A program made the position numbers and the translations under genes. Below, one piece after another: positions 1 through 6,134 of a stretch of DNA of 6,986 nucleotides. Source of the stretch: Chloroflexota bacterium (GTDB lineage Bacteria; Chloroflexota; Ktedonobacteria; Ktedonobacterales; Ktedonobacteraceae); assembly GCA_021828635.1 (NCBI GenBank), contig JAJZEJ010000811.1:1-6986 (forward strand), written 5' to 3'. The notes beneath the pieces are model-generated. The model did not search any database. It was not told the DNA's origin and was given only the letters and a program-made list of their open reading frames with translations. Positions within the stretch are counted from its first letter, which is position 1. Every line of letters begins with the position of its first letter.

Positions 1-1026
1 CCGATCTTGGATAGCACGTGGCTCCTCTGGTCGTTGCAACGTGTCACGAGGCGCTATATCATGCGTTGCCGTACACGCGGTTTTCACCTTTTCGGCCCCA
101 TCAGGCTCAGCAATAGCGACCCGTTTGGCTGGCTAGAGAACGAGATCAAGATGCCAGTCTACGCCATTATGCTGGTGTATCCATTGCTCATCCCGCTAGA
201 AAATCTAGGACTTGCCGCAGTGCTACCTGTCGGCGAACGCGCCACGCCGCATAATCTACTCGAAGACCCAATGTTGATTGCCGGTACCCGTGACTACATT
301 CTGGGTGACGACCCACGCCGTATTCACTGGAAAGCCTCGGCCCATCGCGGTATGCTGCAAAGCAAGCTCTACGAACCTAGCAGTTTGCGTCGCCTGCTGA
401 TACTGCTCGATGTCTGGAACTACGCGACCGAGGCACAAGGGGCCGACAAGGATATCCAGGAATTGACTATCGCCGTCGCCGCCTCGCTGGCCGTATGGGG
501 ACTCGAAGAAGGCTACAATACTGGCTTGCTCGCTAACTGTGCCATGCTCTCCTCACCCTATGAGCAAGAGCCAACACCACTAGCCCAAGCTGAGCAGCAT
601 AGACAAACAACACCAACAGAACTTTCGTCGCTGATCGTGCGTGTCCCATTCTCAGCCGAGCCGGGACAATATGAACAATTACTGCTCACGCTGGCTCGTC
701 TCGCACCAGACTACAATGCCGCCATCAATAATGTCATCGATACGGAAGAGAACATGTTTCCGGCAGGTACCATCATTCTTTTTGTCAGCGCGGCCAGCTC
801 TGTGACCGAAAACACGCTAGAGCGTCTGCTTGATTTACGCACTCACGGCAACACCATTCAACTCATTCTGACCGGCGACGCGCACCAACAAGACCTGTTT
901 GATCAGTATGATTTACCCGTTCACTATACAGGTGGAAAGGATACATGGCATGAACTCACCAGCACCGTCGGTAGTGCCACAGAAGGTACCTTCGGCACCA
1001 GCACGAGCAGCCTTCAACTGGATTGA
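1..1026 (+). CDS. DUF58 domain protein, 5'-truncated by window edge
   Basis: The reading frame is open from base 1, so the gene starts upstream of the window; 341 codons are visible. The DUF58 family signature is clear: DPFGW (fragment residues 40-44), then G-T-R-D-Y-x-x-G-D-D-P-R-R-I-H-W-K-A (95-112), followed by a hydrophobic strand RLLILLDVW typical of the vWA-like fold behind it. The missing N-terminus usually carries two membrane helices. DUF58 proteins are commonly encoded next to MoxR AAA+ ATPases and membrane proteins with a DUF4129 domain, and are thought to act with the ATPase in assembling or maturing cell-envelope or secreted proteins; the exact role is unknown. Here the downstream gene is such a DUF4129 protein, and its start lies 77 bases inside this gene, suggesting one operon with translational coupling. 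The family call is secure; the biological role is not. Confidence 0.93.
   Translation, partial: PILDSTWLLWSLQRVTRRYIMRCRTRGFHLFGPIRLSNSDPFGWLENEIKMPVYAIMLVYPLLIPLENLGLAAVLPVGERATPHNLLEDPMLIAGTRDYILGDDPRRIHWKASAHRGMLQSKLYEPSSLRRLLILLDVWNYATEAQGADKDIQELTIAVAASLAVWGLEEGYNTGLLANCAMLSSPYEQEPTPLAQAEQHRQTTPTELSSLIVRVPFSAEPGQYEQLLLTLARLAPDYNAAINNVIDTEENMFPAGTIILFVSAASSVTENTLERLLDLRTHGNTIQLILTGDAHQQDLFDQYDLPVHYTGGKDTWHELTSTVGSATEGTFGTSTSSLQLD
936..940 (+). promoter_or_regulatory. Ribosome binding site for the DUF4129 gene, inside the DUF58 gene
   Basis: An AAAGG purine run lies 9 bases before the ATG at 950, within the coding sequence of the upstream DUF58 gene. It supports the 950 start over the in-frame ATG at 899, which has no comparable motif, and over the in-frame ATG at 1058, which lies after the DUF58 stop but also lacks a purine-rich site. 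Confidence 0.5.
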
Positions 1027-2380
1027 CGCTGCCGCAATACCAATCGCCTCATGCTTGATGGAAACGCAACCCATCGCCATTGGTATGCTTTTCCTCTCGT
1101 TTGTTCTGACAATTGACTCAGGTGATGGACCACAAATCGCGCCGTGGGTACTTAATAGCGTCATTGTCACGCTCTTACTACTATGGCTGCACTGGTGGAC
1201 TATGCTAGCACGCTCTTTGCCGTCAGCAAATTGGAGCCAGCGACAAAAGCAGGCTCTTCATCTGCCCGGTCCCGGTCTTGCTATCATCGTCATGGCCTTT
1301 GTGCTTGACCCTCTTGATCTTATTGTCGTCAGCATCTTTATCCTAATTTTCTGGCGGCTCAGCATTTTCCTTACCGCACGCGAGTATCGTGATGAGCGGT
1401 TGGTGGTAACTTTTCGCATAGGCATGATCGCACTCATGGGTATGTTGGTTTTCAGCGTCCTGATGCAACTACCCGGCATCATGTTAACAACATTAGCTAC
1501 CGGTCTCCCCATCTTCTTTTTCAGCGGCCTCATCGCGCTCTCGTTCACACGCCTGAGCATCATCAATCAGGAAAATGCACGTCTCCCTGGTTCGGCACAA
1601 TCCAACTCAACACGCAACTGGTTTATCATCCTGGCTTGTTTGTGGGGACTTGTCGTCTCGCTCTCACTGCTACTGGAAACTTTCGCCTTCTCGCTCTTCC
1701 AAACCATCATGCAACCCATCTTTTATCTCTTCGGTCTGATTGCTTACTATATTCTCTACCTATTCTTTTTACTCGCATCACTCTTCACACACCTACTTGG
1801 CATCTCCACTATCTCTACGCCCCCTCCTCTGCCGCATCCAGCGCCGATCAAACCTCAGACTCCACACATACAGCATATAACAGCCTCCTCACTGCTTTTC
1901 ACTATTTTGCGCTGGCTACTACTTGTTATCGCCGTTATCCTACTTATCATCGTCATACGCGCTATCTTGCGCAGTATCTTGACGAAACGCCATCAAGAGA
2001 GCGAGGAAGATGAGGTCCGTGAAAGCTTATCCTTGCGTGACGTGTTGGCTGACCGCCGCCAGCAACGACAGGAGCCGCATATGCGTATCGAAATGGACAA
2101 TCTCGACCCACAATCTGCCCGCGCTCGCTACCGCGCACTGCTACAAGCGGTCGCGCAAAACAATACGCAACTGGCACGCCAGCCACAAGAGACGCCGATT
2201 GAGTATGAGCAAAGATTAAGCGAACAAGCACAACTTACGCAGAGCGATAATATCTCCGAACTACGCGAGTTGACACAAGCGTATCAGAAAGAACGCTATG
2301 CGGGTATGACACCAACAACAACGCCGCTAGCAGAGTTTAGAGCATGGTTGGAACGTCTTATACACCAATTAACCAGCTAG
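950..2380 (+). CDS. Polytopic membrane protein with C-terminal DUF4129 domain
   Basis: This 476-residue protein has about eight hydrophobic segments (near residues 30-55, 63-86, 110-142, 152-174, 177-200, 224-249, 253-283 and 315-340), then a charged, cytoplasm-like tail. The tail matches the DUF4129 pattern: R-A-R-Y-R-A-L-L at 391-398, TPIEY at 415-419 and a closing Y-x-x-x-R-Y (445-450). In TgpA-type proteins the DUF4129 tail follows a transglutaminase core on the outer side of the membrane. Here only about 30 proline-rich residues (285-314) lie between the last two hydrophobic blocks, so that enzyme domain is absent. The partner is probably the DUF58 protein encoded just upstream, with a MoxR ATPase expected further upstream. 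The start at 950 rests on the ribosome binding site at 936-940 and leaves a 77-base overlap with the DUF58 gene. Function unknown; probably a membrane platform for the MoxR/DUF58 pair. Confidence 0.88.
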   Translation: MNSPAPSVVPQKVPSAPARAAFNWIDAAAIPIASCLMETQPIAIGMLFLSFVLTIDSGDGPQIAPWVLNSVIVTLLLLWLHWWTMLARSLPSANWSQRQKQALHLPGPGLAIIVMAFVLDPLDLIVVSIFILIFWRLSIFLTAREYRDERLVVTFRIGMIALMGMLVFSVLMQLPGIMLTTLATGLPIFFFSGLIALSFTRLSIINQENARLPGSAQSNSTRNWFIILACLWGLVVSLSLLLETFAFSLFQTIMQPIFYLFGLIAYYILYLFFLLASLFTHLLGISTISTPPPLPHPAPIKPQTPHIQHITASSLLFTILRWLLLVIAVILLIIVIRAILRSILTKRHQESEEDEVRESLSLRDVLADRRQQRQEPHMRIEMDNLDPQSARARYRALLQAVAQNNTQLARQPQETPIEYEQRLSEQAQLTQSDNISELRELTQAYQKERYAGMTPTTTPLAEFRAWLERLIHQLTS

Positions 2381-2390
2381 GATTCTCAGG

Positions 2391-3251
2391 TTATGGTTTC
2401 ACGCCCCACACGGTCAGGCCAAAGCCAATCGTACTGTAGTCCTCTTGATAGACATCGACAAGAAACTCTTGATAGAGCGCATCTAGCTCTTGAGAGGTAA
2501 TGACTCCTGTTTTCTGGAAGAAAGGTTTTATCATATCAAAGAGAACCTTGAAATTATCAATGTAGCCTGCGTGTGCCTCCATGCCGTAAGATAGATCGGT
2601 ATAAAAAGGCCGCCCCTGGATATGCTGAAAACCAGCTTGTATGAGCAGAGGACGAAGCATATGCGTAATACCAAAATGCTGCCCAGTCGGGGAGAAGCCA
2701 TAACCACCTTTCTGCAAGGCATGTGTCACCAGAGTGAAGAATTTTTCCACACTGGCCTTATTCGAGATCACCTCCTCAGCTTCTGTCAAACGGATGATTC
2801 CGCCAGGGCGCACCAACCGATAACATTCGCTGAGAAATTTCGGCCACATCTCAGCACGCAATACACCAAAAAGTAGGCGGGCATTGAGCAGGTCAAAAGA
2901 AGCGTCTGGAAAGTCAAGGGGTTGGGTAATATCCATGATCTGGAACTCTACATTAGAGAGGCGACGTATCTTTACAAAAGCGCGTGCATACTCGATCATC
3001 ACTCTGCTGATATCTACACCAAACACTTGCTTATTAGGATAGGTCAGTGCAACTTGCTGTATCCATTCACCAGGACCACAGGCTACATCTAAAATCTCAT
3101 TGAGCTGAGCTATCTCTTCATCGGTTTGCTCAGGAAATATTCCGCCCATCGCACGTGTCATCAAGATATTCTGATTAATAAGGCGTGTCATCTCCGCAAC
3201 ACTCTCAGTTTTCAGCACGTAGGTATTATCTTCGCCCGTATCATTCATCAT
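2391..3251 (-). CDS. Class I SAM-dependent methyltransferase
   Basis: The 286-residue protein has a Rossmann-type methyltransferase core. Motif I is I-L-D-V-A-C-G-P-G-E-W (residues 53-63), forming the S-adenosylmethionine loop. The acidic residue after strand 2 is D80 in VFGVDIS. D107 in the IMDIT segment and the PDASFDLL segment (115-122) correspond to the adenine-binding and post-motif regions, and RLVRPGG (145-151) is the usual turn before strand 5. The N-terminal 50 residues and the C-terminal 100 or so residues, rich in aromatics, would form the substrate-specific part, which I do not recognise. The likely substrate is a small molecule or lipid rather than RNA or protein, but this is inference. 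Start: ATG-ATG at 3251 behind an AAGGAG site. The gene converges on the DUF4129 gene with a 10-base gap and no hairpin terminator between them. It stands alone with its own candidate promoter. Confidence 0.9.
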   Translation of the reverse strand: MMNDTGEDNTYVLKTESVAEMTRLINQNILMTRAMGGIFPEQTDEEIAQLNEILDVACGPGEWIQQVALTYPNKQVFGVDISRVMIEYARAFVKIRRLSNVEFQIMDITQPLDFPDASFDLLNARLLFGVLRAEMWPKFLSECYRLVRPGGIIRLTEAEEVISNKASVEKFFTLVTHALQKGGYGFSPTGQHFGITHMLRPLLIQAGFQHIQGRPFYTDLSYGMEAHAGYIDNFKVLFDMIKPFFQKTGVITSQELDALYQEFLVDVYQEDYSTIGFGLTVWGVKP

Positions 3252-3259
3252 ACGTTTTT

Positions 3260-3265
3260 CTCCTT
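3260..3265 (-). promoter_or_regulatory. Ribosome binding site of the methyltransferase gene
   Basis: On the minus strand AAGGAG lies 8 bases before the first of two tandem ATG codons (3251-3249 and 3248-3246). It is a near-perfect anti-16S match and fixes the start of the methyltransferase. Confidence 0.8.
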
Positions 3266-3284
3266 ATTGCTGGCCTTTTTCTCT

Positions 3285-3313
3285 GTTGTAACACAAGCGA
3301 ATGAAAATAGCAA
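3285..3313 (-). promoter_or_regulatory. Candidate sigma-70-type promoter of the methyltransferase
   Basis: Read on the minus strand, TTGCTA (3313-3308, four of six matches to TTGACA) is followed after exactly 17 bases by TACAAC (3290-3285, four of six matches to TATAAT). The latter is preceded by TGT, an extended -10 motif. Transcription would start near 3278, giving a leader of about 27 bases that holds the ribosome binding site. The placement is sensible; the hexamers are only moderate matches. Confidence 0.4.
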
Positions 3314-3345
3314 GAGGGAAAACGGGCAAACAAGAGAGATTATCA

Positions 3346-3369
3346 GGGCGTGATGAATCACGCCCCTAC
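3346..3369 (-). repeat. Left GTAG-hairpin unit (REP-like)
   Basis: Perfect inverted repeat with 9-base arms, GGGCGTGAT and ATCACGCCC, around a 2-base centre (3346-3365). On the minus strand GTAG (3369-3366) stands directly before the hairpin. Confidence 0.65.
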
Positions 3370-3495
3370 ATAAGCTATGTCGATTTAGACGGGCCGGAAA
3401 GTGATCGGCAGGGATTTGACGCCGTAGACGAAGGCACTTTCGATATAATGTAGTGGTTGTTCATGAGCGCACCGGATATGCGGCATCATGCCGTT

Positions 3496-3521
3496 GTAGG
3501 GGCGATGCCTTGCACTCGCCC
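3496..3521 (+). repeat. Right GTAG-hairpin unit (REP-like)
   Basis: GTAG (3496-3499) is followed by GGGCGATGC, a CTT loop and GCA-C-TCGCCC. The arms pair over nine positions with one bulged C at 3515. It is the mirror image of the left unit. It lies just downstream of the TPR gene stop and could also stall transcription leaving that gene, but no T-run follows in either direction, so it is not a classical intrinsic terminator. Confidence 0.6.
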
Positions 3522-3529
3522 TGCCCCTC

Positions 3530-5947
3530 TCATCTGTCCTTTCTTCTCTTCTGTCCAGGTTGATGGAACTTGCCTACACTGCCGGTGGACTTCTTATCAC
3601 CTATTGCCGCTTCAGCACGCAGGGTAGACAATATCTCACGTGCCATAGAAAGAAAATCCTCATTCGGGGCAAGGCGTCCCGCCTCATTTAAGAAGTGTTC
3701 CGACAGGTCATACTTGCCCATGTGCATATACATTGTGGCCAGAAAGAAGTGCAAATTGGCATTATCGGGATACTTACTTAGCACGTCCTTAGCCACCACA
3801 ACGGCTTTTTCCATATTATCATGTTCATAGTACATACGGCAGAGATTAAGGGGCAGGTCTTTATCGTCGGGGTCTAGTTCTATGGCGTGCCTATAACAGG
3901 TTTCTGCCTTATCCAGATTATCAAGATTCACGTAAGCCTCAGCCAGATCAACCCAGGAATCGACTGCATCAGGCTGTAGTTCTGCCACACGCTGATAATG
4001 ATGGAGTGCTTCCTCATGGAGATGCCGTTTTGTAGCGATCTCTCCTAGATGCATCTCAATGTGCGCTACCTCTGGCGGGTCATCGGTCAGCAATTGCGCT
4101 TTCAAGAAGTGTTTCTCAGCCTCATCGAGACGTTCATCATGGATCAGAACTTCACCTAGCGAGATGTGAGCCTCGAAGGCATCCACAAGCGCCAGCGACT
4201 CCTTTAGGGTCGTCTCGGCAAGATGCAGGAAGTGCGTTGCCCGTGCATCCGCTTTCTCTTCGCGGCACTGCCCTGCTAATTGGCTTTGCGCCGCGGCTAC
4301 AGAGCGTAATAACTTAGCACGCCGTTCCGGTTGCTCTTCTTGCTTTACTAATGGCTCCAAATAGACAAGGGCATGCTCCATTTGTTGCGTGAGCAACATT
4401 ATGTTAGCTATTCCATCATGCCGGTCAAGTTCTACAGGTGCTTGCAGAGCGAGCGAATCGATATAAATAGTAGTATAAGCGATATTTGCGAGTACCTTTG
4501 CTTTATACGCGGATAGTTCCTCAAGAGACATTTTCTGTACAATTTGCCCTTTCGTCAAAGACCCAAGCGATGTATCAAGTTCTGATAGTCTTCCGCGCAA
4601 TTCTTCGGCAGACATACTCCGTGTCTTTGCCACCTCATCAATGATTTCATAAATACGCCAGGTGTCTTGCCCTTGTGCCAAACGATAGGTTGCCCAATAC
4701 CAATGACGCTGCGTCTCCTCATAGATGGCCGATGCCGTAGGTAGCTCTGGCAACGTCTCCATCACATCTGTATCGTTGATTTCAACCGACCAAGCAGCTT
4801 CGATCTCTTTATAAATCGGTGTGCGTGGACGAGCTAACCCTGGTGGAAGCCAAAGACTCGACTTATTAGCTTCCCGTTCAAGAACATAACTCGGCTGCAA
4901 TTCTTCCGGTTCGGTTTCCGCAATCCAGACTTTCCTGCGCTCAACCCACTCATCTTGCGACAATCTCTCACGCAAAGGACTATTATTAGCAAGCAGAGCA
5001 TAAGCCGTCTTAAAATCGCCATCTACCCACCGCTCAATAAATGCCGCGACAACTTCCTGTGGTGTTAAATTTTGTAGATCAAGCTCCTCTTCCTCATCTT
5101 CTTCCTCAAAATCATCATCGTCAAAGTCGTCTTCATCAAGCACATGCACCGTACCAACTTTATCGAGGAAGCTTGGTACCTCCTCCAGCCCAGGAGCATC
5201 CAGCACTAGACTCTGCACCAGAGATTGGTTGTGGCGATAATCCGCGTGTGGTCGCGTACCATTGCGCTGGTTCATCACTAAAGCATCCAGGATCAGGCGA
5301 CGCCCTTCCGCCAGTGAACAATCCTTTACAGGAACGCCTACTTCTGCAGATTCCGTTTCGATAAGATGTTCCACACGCCTTTTACTCATAACCTGCGTGA
5401 AGAAATCTTTGATGCCATCATGCGAGAAATCTAACAAAAAGCCGAGAACACGTATCTCACCATTCTCCTGCTCCCAGCATAATACTAGATGTGCCATACC
5501 ACTTGAGAGCATATCCGCAATGGAACCGCGCCAGAAGTGTAGTATCTCACTCATTGGTTGCAGAGCTACGAGTTGTTGTATAGGTGGTTTCCATTGTGGA
5601 TAGATACACACACTCTCTAGCTGAAGCAATGCACGACGTGCTTCTTTGCGCACATCCTTTATAGGACTCAGTGTATGAATCGCTGTCAACAGATCAGCAG
5701 CATCAATATGGCGTTCTTTCGTCAGTGTCTTGAGCAAAGCTAACTGTATGCCTTCGGGTAAAGCATTGATCACTTCTAACACTACCTCAGCCTGTTTCTG
5801 CTCTGTAGTCTGGCGCAATTGCTGCATAATTTGATGGTACTGCTCAAATATTTCGTTAATCTGTGCAGTATCTTCCTGTGAAACCATTACCTGAGTATTT
5901 TTTGTATCCTTCTTCGCCGATACTTTTCCATGTTTTTTCTTCGCCAT
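3530..5947 (-). CDS. Large composite TPR-repeat protein, function unknown
   Basis: The protein has 805 residues and no signal peptide or membrane segment, so it is probably cytoplasmic. In order: a lysine-rich N-terminus (1-16); helices, partly coiled-coil-like then HEAT-like (22-112); an uncharacterised domain (about 130-255) containing LGFLLDFSHDGIKDFF; an acidic linker of almost only D and E (270-289); an NTF2-like region (about 293-438) opening with PQEVVAAFIERWVDGDFKTAY and closing with TWRIYEIIDE; a helical stretch (440-590); and five TPR units (592-765) with typical A/G/Y spacing and PD/PN ends. The C-terminus is basic (QKRRKDR). TPR arrays bind peptides or partner proteins, so a scaffold role is likely; I do not recognise the whole protein. 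ATG at 5947 is chosen because GAGGAG lies 10 bases before it; the in-frame GTG at 5965 lacks such a site. It is on the same strand as the ComM-like gene upstream, but 187 bases away. Confidence 0.85.
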   Translation of the reverse strand: MAKKKHGKVSAKKDTKNTQVMVSQEDTAQINEIFEQYHQIMQQLRQTTEQKQAEVVLEVINALPEGIQLALLKTLTKERHIDAADLLTAIHTLSPIKDVRKEARRALLQLESVCIYPQWKPPIQQLVALQPMSEILHFWRGSIADMLSSGMAHLVLCWEQENGEIRVLGFLLDFSHDGIKDFFTQVMSKRRVEHLIETESAEVGVPVKDCSLAEGRRLILDALVMNQRNGTRPHADYRHNQSLVQSLVLDAPGLEEVPSFLDKVGTVHVLDEDDFDDDDFEEEDEEEELDLQNLTPQEVVAAFIERWVDGDFKTAYALLANNSPLRERLSQDEWVERRKVWIAETEPEELQPSYVLEREANKSSLWLPPGLARPRTPIYKEIEAAWSVEINDTDVMETLPELPTASAIYEETQRHWYWATYRLAQGQDTWRIYEIIDEVAKTRSMSAEELRGRLSELDTSLGSLTKGQIVQKMSLEELSAYKAKVLANIAYTTIYIDSLALQAPVELDRHDGIANIMLLTQQMEHALVYLEPLVKQEEQPERRAKLLRSVAAAQSQLAGQCREEKADARATHFLHLAETTLKESLALVDAFEAHISLGEVLIHDERLDEAEKHFLKAQLLTDDPPEVAHIEMHLGEIATKRHLHEEALHHYQRVAELQPDAVDSWVDLAEAYVNLDNLDKAETCYRHAIELDPDDKDLPLNLCRMYYEHDNMEKAVVVAKDVLSKYPDNANLHFFLATMYMHMGKYDLSEHFLNEAGRLAPNEDFLSMAREILSTLRAEAAIGDKKSTGSVGKFHQPGQKRRKDR

Positions 5948-5957
5948 ACGCTTGCCG

Positions 5958-5963
5958 CTCCTC
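5958..5963 (-). promoter_or_regulatory. Ribosome binding site of the TPR gene
   Basis: GAGGAG on the minus strand lies 10 bases upstream of the ATG at 5947-5945. It overlaps the alternative GTG codon (5965-5963), which makes that codon an unlikely start. Confidence 0.65.
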
Positions 5964-6009
5964 ACACAAAGGCACTATTCTTTCTTAGTTCCTTGACTAT
6001 GTTAAGATC

Positions 6010-6015
6010 ATTATA
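6010..6015 (-). promoter_or_regulatory. Candidate -10 element upstream of the TPR gene
   Basis: A perfect TATAAT hexamer occurs on the minus strand about 60 bases before the TPR start. A 17-base spacer would place GATTAG at the -35 position, a poor match; TTGAAT occurs 23 bases upstream, which is too far. The -10 alone, together with the 187-base gap after the ComM-like gene, suggests a separate promoter here. The rest of the gap (5964-6134) shows no gene and no clear terminator. Confidence 0.35.
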
Positions 6016-6134
6016 TCTCTTCATAGCAACCACTAATCATTCAACCATCTTGAGCGGTACTTTCGGCACATCATCATATATTAGAGACAATATCACCCAG
6101 GAACAAAATCGCAGGAGTCGGCAAGGTGGACATG

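Larger units (their letters stand above)
3344..3523. repeat. REP-doublet / MITE-like element with inverted hairpin ends
   Basis: The element spans 180 bases. Its left end begins CAGGGCG and closes with CGCCCCTACA (3344-3370). The right end (3495-3523), read on the opposite strand, begins and closes with the same words, so the ends form imperfect terminal inverted repeats of 27 and 29 bases. Each end is itself a palindrome with a GTAG tetranucleotide at its foot on the spacer side. The 124 bases between the two ends contain two further short palindromes (3368-3380 and 3481-3493) and a 34-codon open frame on the minus strand. GTAG followed by a hairpin is the hallmark of REP sequences moved by RAYT (Y1 HUH) transposases; a MITE is the alternative. 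No transposase gene is present in the window and I see no convincing target-site duplication. The element ends 7 bases beyond the stop codon of the TPR gene. Confidence 0.6.

Noticed and set aside
7..9. TTG codon as the start of the DUF58 gene
   Set aside because: The frame is open upstream to base 1 and family members have a longer N-terminus with membrane helices, so the true start is outside the window.
1636..2013. 125-codon open frame on the + strand
   Set aside because: It lies wholly inside the DUF4129 gene in another frame and has low-complexity, unprotein-like composition.
2365..2400. Bidirectional terminator between the convergent genes
   Set aside because: Only a 4-base AACC/GGTT pairing with a 14-base loop can be drawn, and there is no T-run.
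5041..5603. Two + strand open frames of 107 and 113 codons opposite the TPR gene
   Set aside because: They are antisense shadows of a well-supported gene, rich in Pro, Arg and Ser, with no recognisable domain.
5963..5965. GTG codon as the start of the TPR gene
   Set aside because: It overlaps the GAGGAG site that serves the ATG at 5947 and has no ribosome binding site of its own.
5993..5998. TTGACT as a + strand -35 element
   Set aside because: No acceptable -10 hexamer lies 16-18 bases downstream and no + strand gene follows.
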